64,000 nucleotides of DNA from Okapia johnstoni (Eukaryota; Chordata; Mammalia; Artiodactyla; Giraffidae): contig CM044321.1 of assembly GCA_024291935.2 (NCBI GenBank), positions 57,654,985 through 57,718,984 on the forward strand, given 5' to 3'. The notes beneath the pieces are model-generated. The model made no database searches. It worked only from the letters and a program-made list of their open reading frames with translations, and was not told the origin of the DNA. Every line of letters starts with the position of its first letter. Within the stretch, counting starts at the first letter, position 1. A program made the translations under genes and the position numbers. This document shows positions 46,951 to 60,453 of this stretch, one piece after another.

Positions 46951-49900
46951 AAAAAGGGCCCTTTTCTCCCAGGATGTCTTTGTTGGGGATGGGAGAGGAA
47001 GATTTCATCCAAGTAGGACCCCTGGTGACCTGCTCTGATATCCTAGAATCGCTGAGACATGTGTACAAACTACACCTCAGGCCCAATGAATCTTGTTAGA
47101 TATGTCAGATCTTTGATATTAACAATGTCTGAAATTTATTAGAAGTTAAATGTCTGTTTTATGTATCATGGTCACTATATTGTTTGCTATAATTACTATA
47201 ACTCGCAGAATGAAATATAATTTTTCTTACTAAATTCACAATAAAACCTTAAAGAAATATTAATAACAAAATGTATGAATTAATTAATGGTGCATTTTTA
47301 AAGGTACAAGTCTGGGAGTAGGTCAGCCTGGGTTCTGGGACTAGTGGGTGGGAGTTAAAAGAAAGCAGATATAGCTCAGTATGAGGAACAACTTTGTAAT
47401 AAACAGAGCTGTTAGAGAGACTCAGGAGCAATCAGTTTCCCATCTGCCTTCGTAGGTGGTAATGCATCTACTGAGTCTTCACTTGATGGTGCCATTAGCA
47501 GGTTTAATTTCTCTTCAGTGGATGGTTGGAGTTAATGCCTTTTAAGGTTCTTCACAAGTCTAAAATGTTCTGATTCTATATCCTTCAGTAGATTACTTAA
47601 ATTCTGCCCATTATTTTGCACATCTGTGAAATGAGGATGCACTAGTGTGAATTAGATTCAACAATTTTCTACCAACTCGCAATTTTTTAGGTATTCATAA
47701 TTATGGTAATATCTTATGCCATATCTTAGATTTGTTTTAATAGTAAGCAGATCAGTATTCCAATAATTTTTTTTAAAAGACCCCTGATTATCTTTGGACT
47801 AAGGACTTTTTTTTACTACAAATCTGACTGAACTAAATGAAGTTCTTTAAGGTATATGGAAATTATAATTAACTCAAGTCCAACCCATATGTAGTAGTCT
47901 CATTCCCATATGATTAGCTATTATTTACTTTTTCTCATAATTTAACGAACTAAATCATGGAGAAGTAATATATTTTATATGTTATTTAGGAAATCTTAAC
48001 TACCCTTAGGAAATACTCTAAAAGCATAAGTAACTATGTGGTGGAAATCCATTATTAAAAAGTTTGCCCTCTACATTTTTCCTTCTAAAATGAAAACGTC
48101 AGTTTCGCTAGAGAGGCTTGAAAGACTCATTTTGAAATATTAATGAGTCTTGTTTTGAAAGTGAATCATAATGGATCATCCATTCATAAATTCAGCCCAT
48201 TTTAGGTTAAGTGAATGACTCATCCTGAGTACTTTGTGTAATAGTCCCAGATTGTCCCTAAATGCTATTAAATGTTGCCTTTCAAGAGAAACCATGTTAT
48301 ATATGACTTAGTTAAGAGAAAACTGCAATGTTTATGCTAAAAAGGAAAATTCAGGCAAATTAAGTTATGTTCCTAATGAATAAAATATCATTGTTAAAGT
48401 TGTTCTCTTGAAAATAGGAAATCTCAACTAGTTCAGTGAGTTCTGTTTTTTTAAAAAAGTGATAAGAATCTCAATTTAAAAAATTTTAATGAGTGGTGAT
48501 GGCAAAAGGAAAGTAAGACCTAGAAATATAATTGTGTAAAATAGCTAGCAAGGAAATGAGAATCTTAGTCCTAGAGCTGTAAGAGTCTCTATTCCGCCAC
48601 AGCCTCATGAGATTGGGAAAGGACTCCAGCCTTCAAATGAGAACACACCCTAGCCAGTACTTTGATTTTCACTTTGTGAGACCCTGAGTAAAAACCCAGT
48701 TTATACAACACTCAGATTTATGAACTACAGAACTGTGGGCTAATAAATGGGTGTTTCTTAAAACCACTAAGTTTGTGCTAATGTTAACAGAGCAATAGAA
48801 AACTACGACAATTATAATGTGAACATTTTTTCTCTCATGTGTCATGTTCAGAGGTCTGTTAGTACTTGTATGGAGTTCTTTGCCCCATAGGTAGTAAAGG
48901 AACTCAGGTTACTTCCATCTTGATCTGCCATCCCTAGAATATTACACTCGTCTGCATGATCCGTGGTGGCTCACCACCATTACTCATGTCCCAGACAGAG
49001 TGGAAAAGAGGGAGAGAAGAAGAGATAAAAGATGTGCCCTCTTTAAGGACATACTTTGGAGATTATACAGGTAACTTCTGCTCACTGGCCATAGCTTAGC
49101 TGATCACTTCTAACTAAATAAGAGAACTAAAAGTTGCCTTTGGATGAGGTGCCCATGGATCCAACTAACATTCAGAAGATTATTACTATGGAAGAAGTGA
49201 AGAAAAAATACCAGAAAATAACTGATAGATGCCACAGGCTATTTTAACTAATAACAATAATTGAAAATCTTCAAAGATCCTCCAAAAATAATTACAGTGT
49301 TTACTTATGGACGGGTGGTTCATGAAATTGGGAACGGGGATGGAGGGAAAGTTTTTCTTCTCTTCTTTTTTATACTTTTTCATTTTTGAATCTTGTAAAA
49401 TATAAGGGTTGCATATAAGAACCGCCCCCCTTTCTTTTTACCCAAAGGATACTTGTCTGCCTTCCCTTAGCCACATTCTACCTGTCCTGATGTGATTAGT
49501 ATTTCTCCACTGTTCCTCCTTGTCCCTCTTGAGATTTTCATCATTTGGAGTTTGTTCAGTCAGTGACCTCAGCCCAGTGGAGGCCATGTCAAATACATAG
49601 ATACATATATGTCTATATACACTGCATATACATATAATGGATTAAGTATATAAGGTCTTTTTAAGTATTTGATACATTTTGATATATTTTACAGTAATAG
49701 GAAAAGATCATTCTACTCTGTTGTCATTGCACATGCACAATATTTTAACTACTTTTTAGGCCATATCAGTATTTTGTGAGTTTTTAATCATAGCAGAGCC
49801 TTTCTACTGTTTATAAAGTTGAAAGCATGGAGTAGTACATTCTGCGTTTGAAATACCTATTTTTCCAGTTGACTTTCTAATAAGTTGAGTACTGTTTGCA

Positions 49901-49987
49901 TGAAGCAGCTTCTTCCTAAATGAGGAAACCAAGGCTGATGATACTGTAATTTATCAAATCAATCTGACTAGCTGTATAAATTGGGGA

Positions 49988-50202
49988 AAGTGAAAGTATT
50001 AGTTGCTCAGTTGTGTCCAACTCTGCAACCGCGTGGACTGTAGCCCACCAGGCTCATCTGTCCATGGAATTCTCCAGGCGGGAATACTGGAGTGGGGTTG
50101 CCATTCCCTTTCCAGGGGGATCTTCCTCCCCCAGGGATGGAACTCAGGTCTCCTGTATTGCAGGCAGATTCTTTACCATCTGAGCCACCAGGAAAGGCCT
50201 TG
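49988..50202 (-). mobile_element. Bov-tA SINE with TSD
   Basis: Complement copy flanked by 12-mers with one mismatch: ataaattgggga at 49976-49987 and ataaactgggga at 50203-50214. Confidence 0.94.
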
Positions 50203-50343
50203 ATAAACTGGGGAAATTTCCACAAATAGCCACATTAGAGAGCAATACTTTCTAACTGGATTTGATTAAAACTTGTCACAGAAATCTGTGTAAGTATGTA
50301 TTATACCTAATTGAGTAGTTTCATGCCCTTTTGAGCACATTAC

Positions 50344-50536
50344 TGTGAAAGTCGCTCAGTCATGTCCAACTGTTTGTAACCCCATGGACTATACAGTCCA
50401 TGGAATTCTCCAAGCCAGAATACTGGAGTGGGTAGCCTTTCCCTTCTCCAGGCAATCTTCCCAACCCAGGGATCGAACCCAGGTCTCCTGCATTGCAGGC
50501 AGATTCTTTACCAGCAGAGCCACAAGGGAAGTCTTT
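50344..50536 (-). mobile_element. Bov-tA-type SINE
   Basis: Complement copy of the 'actatacagtccatggaatt' subtype, with 'agcacatta' on both sides as a likely short target-site duplication. Confidence 0.92.
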
Positions 50537-50659
50537 TAATAAGCACATTAGTCCCACATTGATTTGGATTCAAATTTCTTTACAGAAATGTTATTTTCCA
50601 TATTTGTTTCTATAACTACAAGTTCGGCCTTCCTAAAACACGACTTTTTTTTTATTACT

Positions 50660-51240
50660 ATGCTAAAAACAAACTGAAAAACCTTGCCTTCTTTCATTTC
50701 ATACAGCATAGGACTCTTAGCCTCATTTTCTAGGCACTCCCATCAACTCATTCCAGTCTTTCTTTCTAGTTTTAGTTTCAGAAACTTCTATTCCAGATAT
50801 ACCAGAATTAGTAGATACTCCAGTTTCTACCCCTGGAGGAGAGCATGGCAACCTATTCCAGTATTCTTGCCTGGAGAATCCCCATGGGCAGAGCAGCCTG
50901 GTGGACTTTAGTCCATGGGGTCATAAAGAGGTGGACATGACTGAACAACTAAGCACAGCACCAGTCTCCAAATATTTCTTACAGAGACCCCTCTTATACC
51001 TTTGTTCACATTGCCCCTTCATTAAAAATTACACAAGAGTGTGCATTCACATGTGTACACACGAGAGCTTTCTGAATTTTTGCAATTCTTCAAAACGCAG
51101 TACAAACTAGTTCCCCATCTCTTGAGATTCTTTCTGACCACTCTAGGGTTAAAACGTGCCCCTCAGTTTCCTTTTGCACTCATTGTCTGGCCTACATCTC
51201 TAACTTGGCATATGTCTTTTATTGGTTTATATGTCACTTA
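50660..51240. mobile_element. L2-like ancient LINE relic, split by a SINE
   Basis: Pyrimidine-rich remnants on both sides of a SINE resemble the L2 3' region, for example 'agttccccatctcttgagat' and 'cctcagtttccttttgcac'. Low identity, so the call is tentative. Confidence 0.45.
50828..50966 (+). mobile_element. 5'-truncated Bov-tA SINE
   Basis: Only the BovB-derived body is present ('gagcatggcaacctattcc' to 'gaacaactaagcacagc'). The tRNA-like head is missing. Confidence 0.9.
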
Positions 51241-51284
51241 CTGATTTTTGTCTTTTTTCTATTTTAGAGTCTACCACTAATCAT

Positions 51285-51440
51285 GTAATTGAGTGCTCGT
51301 TGTCTGACAGCATTGTGATGTGTACAATTAATCTTACTTAAACCTTAACAGAGTGAGAAACTTGAGGTTCGTTTAAGTCTCATAGCTAGTTACTGAAAAA
51401 TCTGGGACTCAAATGAAGGTCTTTCTGACTGTAAAGATTA
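51285..51440 (-). mobile_element. MIR fragment
   Basis: Degraded complement MIR: 'cagagtgagaaacttgaggt', 'ctcatagctagttactgaa' and 'tctgggactcaaatgaagg'. Confidence 0.55.
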
Positions 51441-51759
51441 TAATTTTTATCCCTCCACCAAGGGATCAGACTCAACAGGGAAGTTTAAACATGCAGGTGT
51501 CTAGACCCACATCAGCCTTTCTCAAATGATTATGGTACAGACCATACTGTGTCTAGATCTCCTTTCCTTCCCCATTAGCACCTGGAACTGTCCCTTGCAT
51601 TTATAGAAACTCTAAATGTTAATTGACTTATTTTAGGAATAAGCAACAGAATTGTCTTTATTTCAGCACTTATTTCTAACTGCAAGACCAATGCTTTATA
51701 GAACTGCAAGTAATGGGAAAAAGGGCAGAAAGTGACTTATAATTTAATTAGCATGTATG

Positions 51760-51998
51760 ATACTATCTAATGGTTATTGAACAATTACTGTACCAGTTAC
51801 TTTTGTAAACATTCTGCATGTAATTAATCTATTTAATTCTCCTATCACCCCTGTGAGATAGCTATTACTGTCCTCATTTTATGGACAAGAAAACTGAGAC
51901 CTAGGTTAATAACTTGCCCAGTTACGGGTGACTGAACAGCTGAGCTGGGAGCTGAACTCTGGTAGTCTGGCTGCAAAATCCACACTTTACAGCCATTT
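51760..51998 (-). mobile_element. MIR
   Basis: Near full-length complement MIR with 'taattctcctatcacccctg', 'gagatagctattactgtcc', 'acaagaaaactgagacctag' and 'gagctgggagctgaactctg'. Confidence 0.88.
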
Positions 51999-52224
51999 TT
52001 CAAACATAAGTATCTGAGATGGCACTCTACTCATGACTTAACAATAGTTAGCTTCTCTCAACCACATACTTTTTTCTGAAATATTTTCATATATTTACTA
52101 TAAGTCATTCAAAATTCTACTCTAGAAACGGGAGTGTCTTATTTCAAAAGATCCAAAACCAAATTACTCTACCGTAAGAACTTTATAAATTCATCTCTGA
52201 ACCCTAAGACCAACCCTATCAAAA

Positions 52225-52254
52225 AGTACAACATAGCTTTATGTATGTTGTACT
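52225..52254. repeat. 11-bp perfect inverted repeat, 8-nt loop
   Basis: AGTACAACATA at 52225-52235 pairs exactly with TATGTTGTACT at 52244-52254. The stem is too short for a typical microRNA precursor. Confidence 0.95.
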
Positions 52255-55200
52255 ACATGATGCCAGGGGGAAAAAAAACCTCTTACTTTTAATTGTAAGA
52301 TATAATTTTTTCCTCAGAGCACTGAGAAAGCATGTTTCATTTCATTTATTGATCTTCTTTGAGGAGAGAATCTACCATAAGAACTTTAAGGAGTAAATAG
52401 TACCATATTTTATATTAAAACTCTCTAAATATTAGAATTTGAAAAGGTTCTTTTCTCATTTATACTTGAGAAAGATCTAAGTTTTGTTACCCTAAAATGA
52501 TGGGAATGGTTGACAGGAAGATTTGTATCTTTCAATTCTACCTTCTCATCTTTTGGGGAAGAAACTTTCATCAGTTGGATTTAAGTATTTTTGCTAAAGA
52601 TGATATTATTAGAGTGTTAATTAAGCAGTCTTAGCTTAGTATGGCATAAGGTATATGCCTTAAACTTTAACCTGGGGCAAGGTGTTTTTGTTAAAATACC
52701 TTTCTGATTAACTGAAAACCAGAAAATCTTTTTCCAAATCATGTAACTGAAAATATTTACAAAATAAACACTTAAATTTAGCCTTAGTGAACAGAATGTA
52801 CTGAAAATAATTTAGAATCTTCCAGTGCCCTAAATCATTATAAGCATTAAAACTGATTGTATGGTAGTATAGTGTAGATTATTTAGAAGACTGAGTTGCT
52901 GAGTAAATTGCTGAGTCTAGATTAGGATATTAGGTTTCATTTAAAAGCCATTCTTTTATTTAGCAAATTATTATGAACTTGATATGGACAGTCACTATTC
53001 CAAAACTCTGGGGATTTACTGGTGAGTAAGATAGACCCCATCCCTGCCCTCCACAAAGTTTGTGATCTTGTAGGGAAGATTGTCAGTAATATGAGAAAAG
53101 GGCTGTGATGGAAGAAAACAGGAAGGGTGCTATAGAAGCTCTGGTAGGAATATCCAAACCAGCCCAGGGACTAGGAAAGACTTCCTGGAGGACACACAAA
53201 GGATAAGCTCTGGTTTTACTTTTTATTTCCCCAAAATGGAAGATTAAAAAGATTATTAATTAATAGTTTTATTTAATCAGGACTTGAATGTTGAAGTCTC
53301 TTTATTGATTATACATTACTGAGGGTATCAACGTAATTAGCTTTTTTGTAATAAGGAAAAATATTACTTTTAATGAGTACATATGCATCAAAACTAATTT
53401 GAGTACATTTCCTTCAAGTGCCTGCCCCTCTGTGGTAGGATTATAGGAATCTCTTTCCTTCTTTATGTTTTCTCTATAACTTGATAATTTTGATGAATAT
53501 TAATTGCTTAATAACCATATAAATGTTGTAACTACTTTAAAATTTAGTCCCAATTTTATTTTATAAAATATAGAGTTGGGGTTTTTTTTTAAGCTGAGAC
53601 ACTGAGCTTATTAAGGAAAATGGTGGACCATTTTGGTGCAGATAAGTGATTTTTTAACTAGTGAAAACTAAAAGTATGGAACATACTAAGCTTACAAGTA
53701 TATAATATTAATAATAGTCTGACAATTTTTGAAATCAAGGGGGTGGAAAAAAGAAATGTGTAAATTTGATAACATAATTTAGAACTGGCTTAGGCTTAAA
53801 GAATTCTGACATTCAAATGGACAGATATGAACCCAGGGCAAAAACCATTAGATGTTGAGGATTTTGTCAGCCCCCAAATAGTACCAGTATAAGTAAGCTA
53901 GGCTGTATTTATGAAAGAAGAAGTGTTTGTTTGGATGCCCTCTATTTAACCAAATCATTCTGTGAAGGGATGCTAGAAAAGGAACAAGTATTTACTACAA
54001 ACCTACATTGCGCTTTGCATTCTTTTTCTTAACCTTGTGTCAGAATGTCTAGAAAGATCACTTTCCTTATTAAAAATAAAGACCAGACTCTCTAAAGTTA
54101 GCATCACTGGAAGGATCTCCTGGTGAGAAGAGCAACTGAATACAAACTGATACAGAGAGTTATCTTATTTTAGCCCTGTAGTATCTGCAACCACAAATTT
54201 GGACTCAGGAAAGTATTAATTAAGCAGTCTAACTTGGGCATAAACATTTTTGTTTTTTTCCCCCAAAGCGTAGCTAGGACAACACAAGGCTAGGATCTTC
54301 AATGAACATTTATATAAAGTTATAAAGAGCCTACCATGAATTAATTATATAATCTGATTTATATATCCTTGTACCTATTGTCCCAGGAAAAAAGAAAAGA
54401 TCTTTTCTGGTTCCTTTCTTTATATGGCAACAATATTGAACGTGATTTTTAGTACCTACCTAGATATAAAGGGCTGAAAAAAACCATTCTTATCACAATT
54501 GTCATTTTCCTGTGTCACAGCAGCTAACACAAGGCATAATTTCATATCTAGTACAGACCCTTCTTATATTTATAAAAGTATGACTTTGCCCCTGAATGTG
54601 GTTATGGTATTATATTAAGGCACATCCAAACATGCTGCCATTAACCATAAGAGTCAGTCAACAACATAATAAGGGTGGTGGTAGAAGTTTTCCTTGCAAG
54701 TCTGTATTAGTTTCTCTAAGGCTCCAGAGGCAAAGTTACTGTCTGCCAGAGTCATAATTTTAACATAGGACTCTGATCTCAAAATACGTGCAGTAACATT
54801 ATTTAAGGATGTTGGTTCACTTTTAGAAAGTGAATTTTAGTCAAATCCTGTTCCCCATTATTTATGGATCAGCAAAGTTCTCTTGTCTTTGACATCCTCT
54901 TCTGCTTCACTTTATCATATAATCCCTCAATATTTTTGGAAAAACCCTTTATCATTACAATGAAAGATCATATTTCAATATTTTAATTTATTTTTAGTCT
55001 TAATATGTTGGAATTTCTCACCATCCTGTACTGAGTCTCCCATGCTTGGGTGTTGCCAGAACACAGAAAACATGATACCTAAAAGTGTGTGCATGCTCTT
55101 TTCCTGGAAAGAGAATTTGCCCAAATCTCTAACTGTTCTGAAGGACAACTCATTGTTGACAGCCATTTGAAAGACTTAGACCCTGCCTCACAGCATAGTG

Positions 55201-55334
55201 GGGAAGAAAGGCAAGTAATCTACAGTTAAAACAGAGAGGGTGATATGTACTATGATGGAATTAAGTATGCCCAGATATATGTGGGAGGCCAGAGGAGACA
55301 TACCTAACCCAGCTAGGAATATTTGTTGAGTACA

Positions 55335-55624
55335 GTTCAAAGGGTTGCACAGAGTCGGACATGACTGAGCGACTGAGCACACACATATGCAGGAAAAAGC
55401 TTCCCAGGTGGCACAATGGTAAAGAATCTACCTCCCAGTGCAGGAGACGCAAGAGATGCGGGTTTGATCCCTGGGTAGGGAAGATCCTCTGGAGGAGGAA
55501 ACGGCAACCCGCTCCAGTATTCTTACCTGGAAAATTCCATGGACAGGGGAGCCTAGTAGGCTACAGTCCTAGAGGTCACAAAGAATCAGACATGACTGAG
55601 TGACTGAGGACACAGACACACACG
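55335..55624 (+). mobile_element. Bov-tA SINE preceded by a Bov-tA 3' fragment
   Basis: A 3' fragment at about 55335-55387 is followed by a full-length copy at 55398-55624. The full copy is flanked by the exact 10-mer tgcaggaaaa at 55388-55397 and 55625-55634, so it inserted just after the older fragment. Confidence 0.92.
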
Positions 55625-55835
55625 TGCAGGAAAAGATGATGGTTAAAGAAATAGTTGTTTAACCAAGAGGAAAAATAACTGAGAAATATGTTAGAAGCAC
55701 AAGGAATAGCATGTGAAAATGCATAGCACAGAGAAATTAGAGGAGACTGAAAAGGTATGAATAAAGAAATATATTGGAAAACAGAATACACTGAGGAGTA
55801 TCTGAAAATGAGACTAAAAATGGAAACATAGGTAC

Positions 55836-55922
55836 TCAGTCAACCCAGAAGTCAAACCCACGTCTCTTGTATTTCCTGCTTTGGCAGGTGAATTCTTGAC
55901 CAATGCGCCACCTGGGAAGCCC
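55836..55922 (-). mobile_element. Bov-tA head fragment
   Basis: Complement of the tRNA-like half, ending 'gcgccacctgggaagcccc'; the 3' half is absent. Confidence 0.8.
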
Positions 55923-56339
55923 CATAGGGTGTGTTACAAATACCTTTATAGCATGCTAAAGAGTTCAGATGTTATCCTGAAAGGAACAAAGAGCCACTGA
56001 AGGATGCATTTTAAACAGGAAAATAGCAACAACAAAAGCAAATAAGTAATAAGGATAAGACCTGGGCACTTAGTACAGAGGGTAAGACGAAACTAGACTG
56101 ATGTACAGATCTCACAGTCAGTTGAGCATGAAGATAACTGACTGTGCCCTTTGCTGCAGCTGCAACAGACACAAGGAAGAGGGAAATATTGGTTTGGGTA
56201 GAAGGATAGCGATGATTAATTTATTACTGAGCAGGTTAAGTTCAAAATGCTTTTTAGTTTTACAGCTCTTTCTCATAAGAAATGTTTGGAATATGTCTTA
56301 GGGCTCTCTAGGAAGTCCCAGTTTGATAACTTCTGGTAA

Positions 56340-56865
56340 GGGTGTGTTGATGAGAATATAAATACAAACTCTGAGATTTGATAACTTTAAAAACAAATTC
56401 TCTTTGATATAGCTGTTTCACTTCTAGTAATTTAGCCTGTTGACATACTGATACATCTACGAATTATGTTTGTGCAGAGATGATCATTACATCATTGTCT
56501 GTAATAGCAAAATGTTGAAAATAAGTTGAGTACCAATAGGGAAATGTTAAATTATGGGGCATTGTTATGGTGGAGTACTATGCAGCCATTAAGAGATTGA
56601 AGAGGCCTGTGCATATACCCACATGGAAAGCTCTCTAAGCGAAGTATATTATTAAGGTGCAGAACAATGTGTGTAGTATACTGTCATGTGTATTTTTAAA
56701 AGAGTATACACATAATTGCTTTTGTATGCATTAAATACCTCTATTAAGATTTATACACTCGAAACTAACACAGCATGGTTAATCAACTATACACCAATAA
56801 ACACAAAACTAACACAACATTGTAAATTAGTTATACTCCAATAAACACTAAAAAAACACAATAAC
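56340..56865 (+). mobile_element. L1 3' UTR with duplicated terminal unit
   Basis: L1 3' phrases: 'gtggagtactatgcagccat' and two successive terminal units at about 56761-56806 and 56807-56850, each containing 'aactaacacarcat' and 'atactccaataaacac'-like ends. An A-rich tail follows. Confidence 0.75.
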
Positions 56866-58025
56866 AACTCACCAACCTTTTCTAAATTCTCATAAAAAGC
56901 ACCATTAGTTGAGGAAACCACATGAAAGCAGGTGCCTGAAAGCTTGGGAAAGACATGTTTCATGTTACCTGATTGTCAAACAGTGATAGAAGGAAACACC
57001 TCCAGCTCTCATCTCCTTCCAGCCTTCCAGTTCTCCTGGGAAATGATAGTCCTTGAGGAGAACATGAGAAATGAGAAGGAAGGGTGATGCTTTAAGTGTG
57101 AGACCAAGTTCCTTTGCAGAAGAACCTGAACATCCTTGGCACATCTTCAGGGATGGGTTCTGTTCCTGTTACACGGGGAGAAATCTCAGACCCCAGGCGG
57201 GCACGCATAATTCAGAGAGGAGGCATTTTGAAACCTGATACATGGTTATTCTTAATAAGCTATCTTTTCCAATCTATCTGTAACCATAAGAAATTAATAT
57301 GTCGATGCCAATAAAACTAAAAACAGTAAATGCTCAAAGAGGAAGGAGACAGTGGGAAGAAGACTGAGGCAGCAGCTAACTGTGAGGCCATGGGGTGGTG
57401 CTTCAAATCTAAATCCGAGTGTTGTTTGTTAGGCATACATTATATAAAATACTTAATCAGTGATGGTGTAGTCTTCAAAAGATTGTCTGAAGGGCCTGGC
57501 TACGGAGGCCATTTTCCAGATAACACATGTGGCTGGCGGAGCCTTAACATATGTTTTAAAGGTCCAGACCTTAAGCCACAGAAGCTGTGAGGAAACTTAA
57601 AGCTAAATATAGAGTCTATATGTGGGAAATATATAATTTAAAAAGTTCAACTATTGTATAAAAAGGACCTAACACAAGCGTCTTCATCCGCAGCAGTACT
57701 GATTTAATGCAGTCTGTACATGTTGGATGACGGGTCTGCCCTGCCATGCAGGCACTTTTTTTTTTTTTTAACCTCTGTGGCCTTAATGTTTGATCCTGAC
57801 AGGATTTGCGTCACTGATCCATATCACTGCCTGTGTGATGTCAGCATGTGGGTGTACAGTTAGTGAGACCTCATTAACCTCATGTGCTATAGTAAATCCC
57901 AAGCACTATTTCCTACTAGAATAACAAAGAATGATTCTTGGTTGTTCACATTGGACTGGTACTAAAAATAGTAATGTTCACAACCTGCTGCATCCATGCA
58001 TATTAATATCAGAGCCTTTGTAGCT

Positions 58026-58063
58026 TTCTAAACAAGAGCCCTAAAAATAACTCTTGTTTAGAA
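58026..58063. repeat. 13-bp perfect inverted repeat (extends to 15 with a bulge)
   Basis: TTCTAAACAAGAG at 58026-58038 pairs exactly with CTCTTGTTTAGAA at 58051-58063 across a 12-base loop. One bulged T lets the flanking GC/GC pair too. No known element recognised around it. Confidence 0.95.
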
Positions 58064-59510
58064 GCAGGTGCTTGCTTGGTAAACATATCTACTGTTTTCT
58101 ATCTATATACAGTTTGATTTAGTGCTAAAGATAGATTCTAACCATAGTATGATAGTCATTCTTCATCCTTTTCCTACTCGATATGCTTATCATTGATACA
58201 TCTAAATGCTTAGCAAGTCTGATTATAGAAATTTTTAGTTACCTGTACACAGATAAATGAAATTACCCATAATTCTGAATCATCCTTAGACCCCTGATTT
58301 TAATAGTCTGCTTTATCCAGCCTTAAAAAGGAATAATAAATTTTCAAGGAAAAGAAAGACCTCTAAAGCAGTGAATAATAATTACCTTGATCTTTTTTCT
58401 TTCTTCTCTAATTTCCTACTTCATTCTTTTCCCAAATTACAGTTGTCACACACTTCTAAAGCCTAGGATTAGTGTTAGAGTCCATACTTTCAAGGACCTT
58501 TCAGTTACACTAAGAAAAATATACGATCAAAAAAATACATACAATCAAATTATGATCGACTAACTCAGTTCAGTTCCAAGACTATATAGGCTTGGCTTTA
58601 CTGTGCTGATTGCCGGCCTCATGTGAATAAACATTGTCAGGTGTTTTGTAACCTTAACAAATAACCATCGCTTATTAATAGGGTGACCTTATGTCCCATT
58701 TTGTCTAGGACAATCTCAGTTTATTCCTCTCATCTTGATATCTAACTGGTTTAACATTTGTTCCAGACTTTTCATTTTTTAACAGAGTATAATTAAGTTC
58801 CATTAAAATAAGCTCTGATGTATATGATCTGCCATCATTTTGTGTTGCCAGTTTCTGCCATGATCTCCTCTAAGCAGTTCATCTATCTCTTGTTTTTACT
58901 TTAACCCGTGGTTAAACTTGAAGACAACCAGAATAAACCATTTCTCTTTTCCTGACGCCTGTCAGAAGCAAGTCAAGCATGGCAGTTAAGGTACTTGGTA
59001 GTGGAGCAGAATGTTCTTTGATGAGGCGGGCTAAGGACAGAGCTCCTGCCAGTCTCCTGCTGGTGGCCACAGCAGTATGTGATGCTCGTGCCCCTAATGG
59101 CCACTTGGTGTCACCAGGCCTCCAGTAACCCTCTGCAAACATTTGAGGCAGTGTTGAGAAAATAAAAACCAGGAGCTTTTTGTTTGTTAAAGTTGTCATA
59201 TAGTCAGGTACAAAAAAAGGGAAAATGAAAAATGTATTCATCACTGCATAATGTTTTCCTGTAATTGTGGTGTTCTCAATGGATTCTCTATTTCTGTGGG
59301 AAAATTGATGCACATTGTTAAATTAACATATCTTTAGAAAACGTGAAATAAACTTAACTTTTATTTTTCTATTATAACTGAAAAGTCCTTGAAAGTATGG
59401 ACCCTAACATTAACCTTGGGCATTAGAAGTGTATGGCAGCTGTGGAAATAGTTGAGGGTAGTGAGGGAATAGAGCTGAATCTTGTTAGGAGGGTACTGAA
59501 GACAGATCCC

Positions 59511-60453
59511 GTGCTTCCCAGGTGGCGCTAGTGGTAAACCAAATAGGAAAAGGAATACATCAAGGCTGTATATTGTCACCCTGCTTATTTAACTTATTTA
59601 ACTCTCATGCATCATGAGAGATGCTGGGCTGGATGAAGCACAAGCTGGAATCAAAGATTGCCGGGAGAAATATCAATAACCTCAGATATGCAGATGACAC
59701 CACACTTAATGGCAGAAAGTGAAGAAGAACTACTAAAGAGCCTCTTGATGAAAGTGAAAGAGGAGAGTGAAAAAGTTGCCTTAAAGCTCAACATTCAGAA
59801 AACTAAGATCTTGGCATCCGGTCGCATCACTTCATGGCAAATAGATGGGGAAACAGTGGCTGACTTTATTTTGGGGGGCTCCAAAACTCACTGCAGATGG
59901 TGATTGCAGCCATGAAATTAAAAGACGCTTACTCCGTGGAAGAAAAGTTATGACCAACCTAGACAGCATATTAATAAGCAGAGACATTACTTTGTCAGCA
60001 AAGGTCCGTACAGTCAAGGCTATGGTTTTTCCAGTAGTCATGTATGGTTGTTAGTATTGGACTGTGAAGAAAGTTGAGCGCCGAAGATTGATGCTTTTGA
60101 ACTGTGGTGTTGGAGAAGATTCTTGAGAGTCCCTTGGACTGAAGGAGATCCAACCAGTCCATCCTAAAGGAAATCAGTCCTGAATATTCATTGGCAGGAC
60201 TGATGTTGAAGCTGAAACTCCAGTACTTTGGCCACCTGATGCGAAGAACTGACTCATTTGAAAAGATCCTGATGCTGGGAAAGATTGAGAGCAGGAGAAG
60301 GGGACGACAGAGGATGAGATGGTTGGATGGCATCACTAACTCAATGGACATGAGTTTGGGTGAACTCCGGGAGTTGGTGATGGACAGGGAGGCCTGGTGT
60401 GCTTCAGTCCATGGGGTTGCAAAGAGTGGGATACGACTGAGCGACTGAACTGA
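59511..60453 (+). mobile_element. Chimeric insertion: Bov-tA head fused to BovB body
   Basis: The first about 25 bases (59512-59536, 'tgcttcccaggtggcgctag' onward) are the tRNA-like Bov-tA head. From 59537 the sequence is BovB, entering in the reverse-transcriptase domain before RQGC-like motif B (here with H for R) and running to the BovB 3' end. The whole unit is flanked by a 16-base duplication with one mismatch: actgaagacagatccc at 59495-59510 and actgaagacagacccc at 60454-60469. Head and body therefore inserted together. The coding frame is broken by several indels and a stop. Confidence 0.85.

Noticed and set aside
58912..59313. 133-codon frame on the minus strand
   Set aside because: A leucine/alanine-rich segment looked protein-like, but no family could be named and there is no supporting gene structure.
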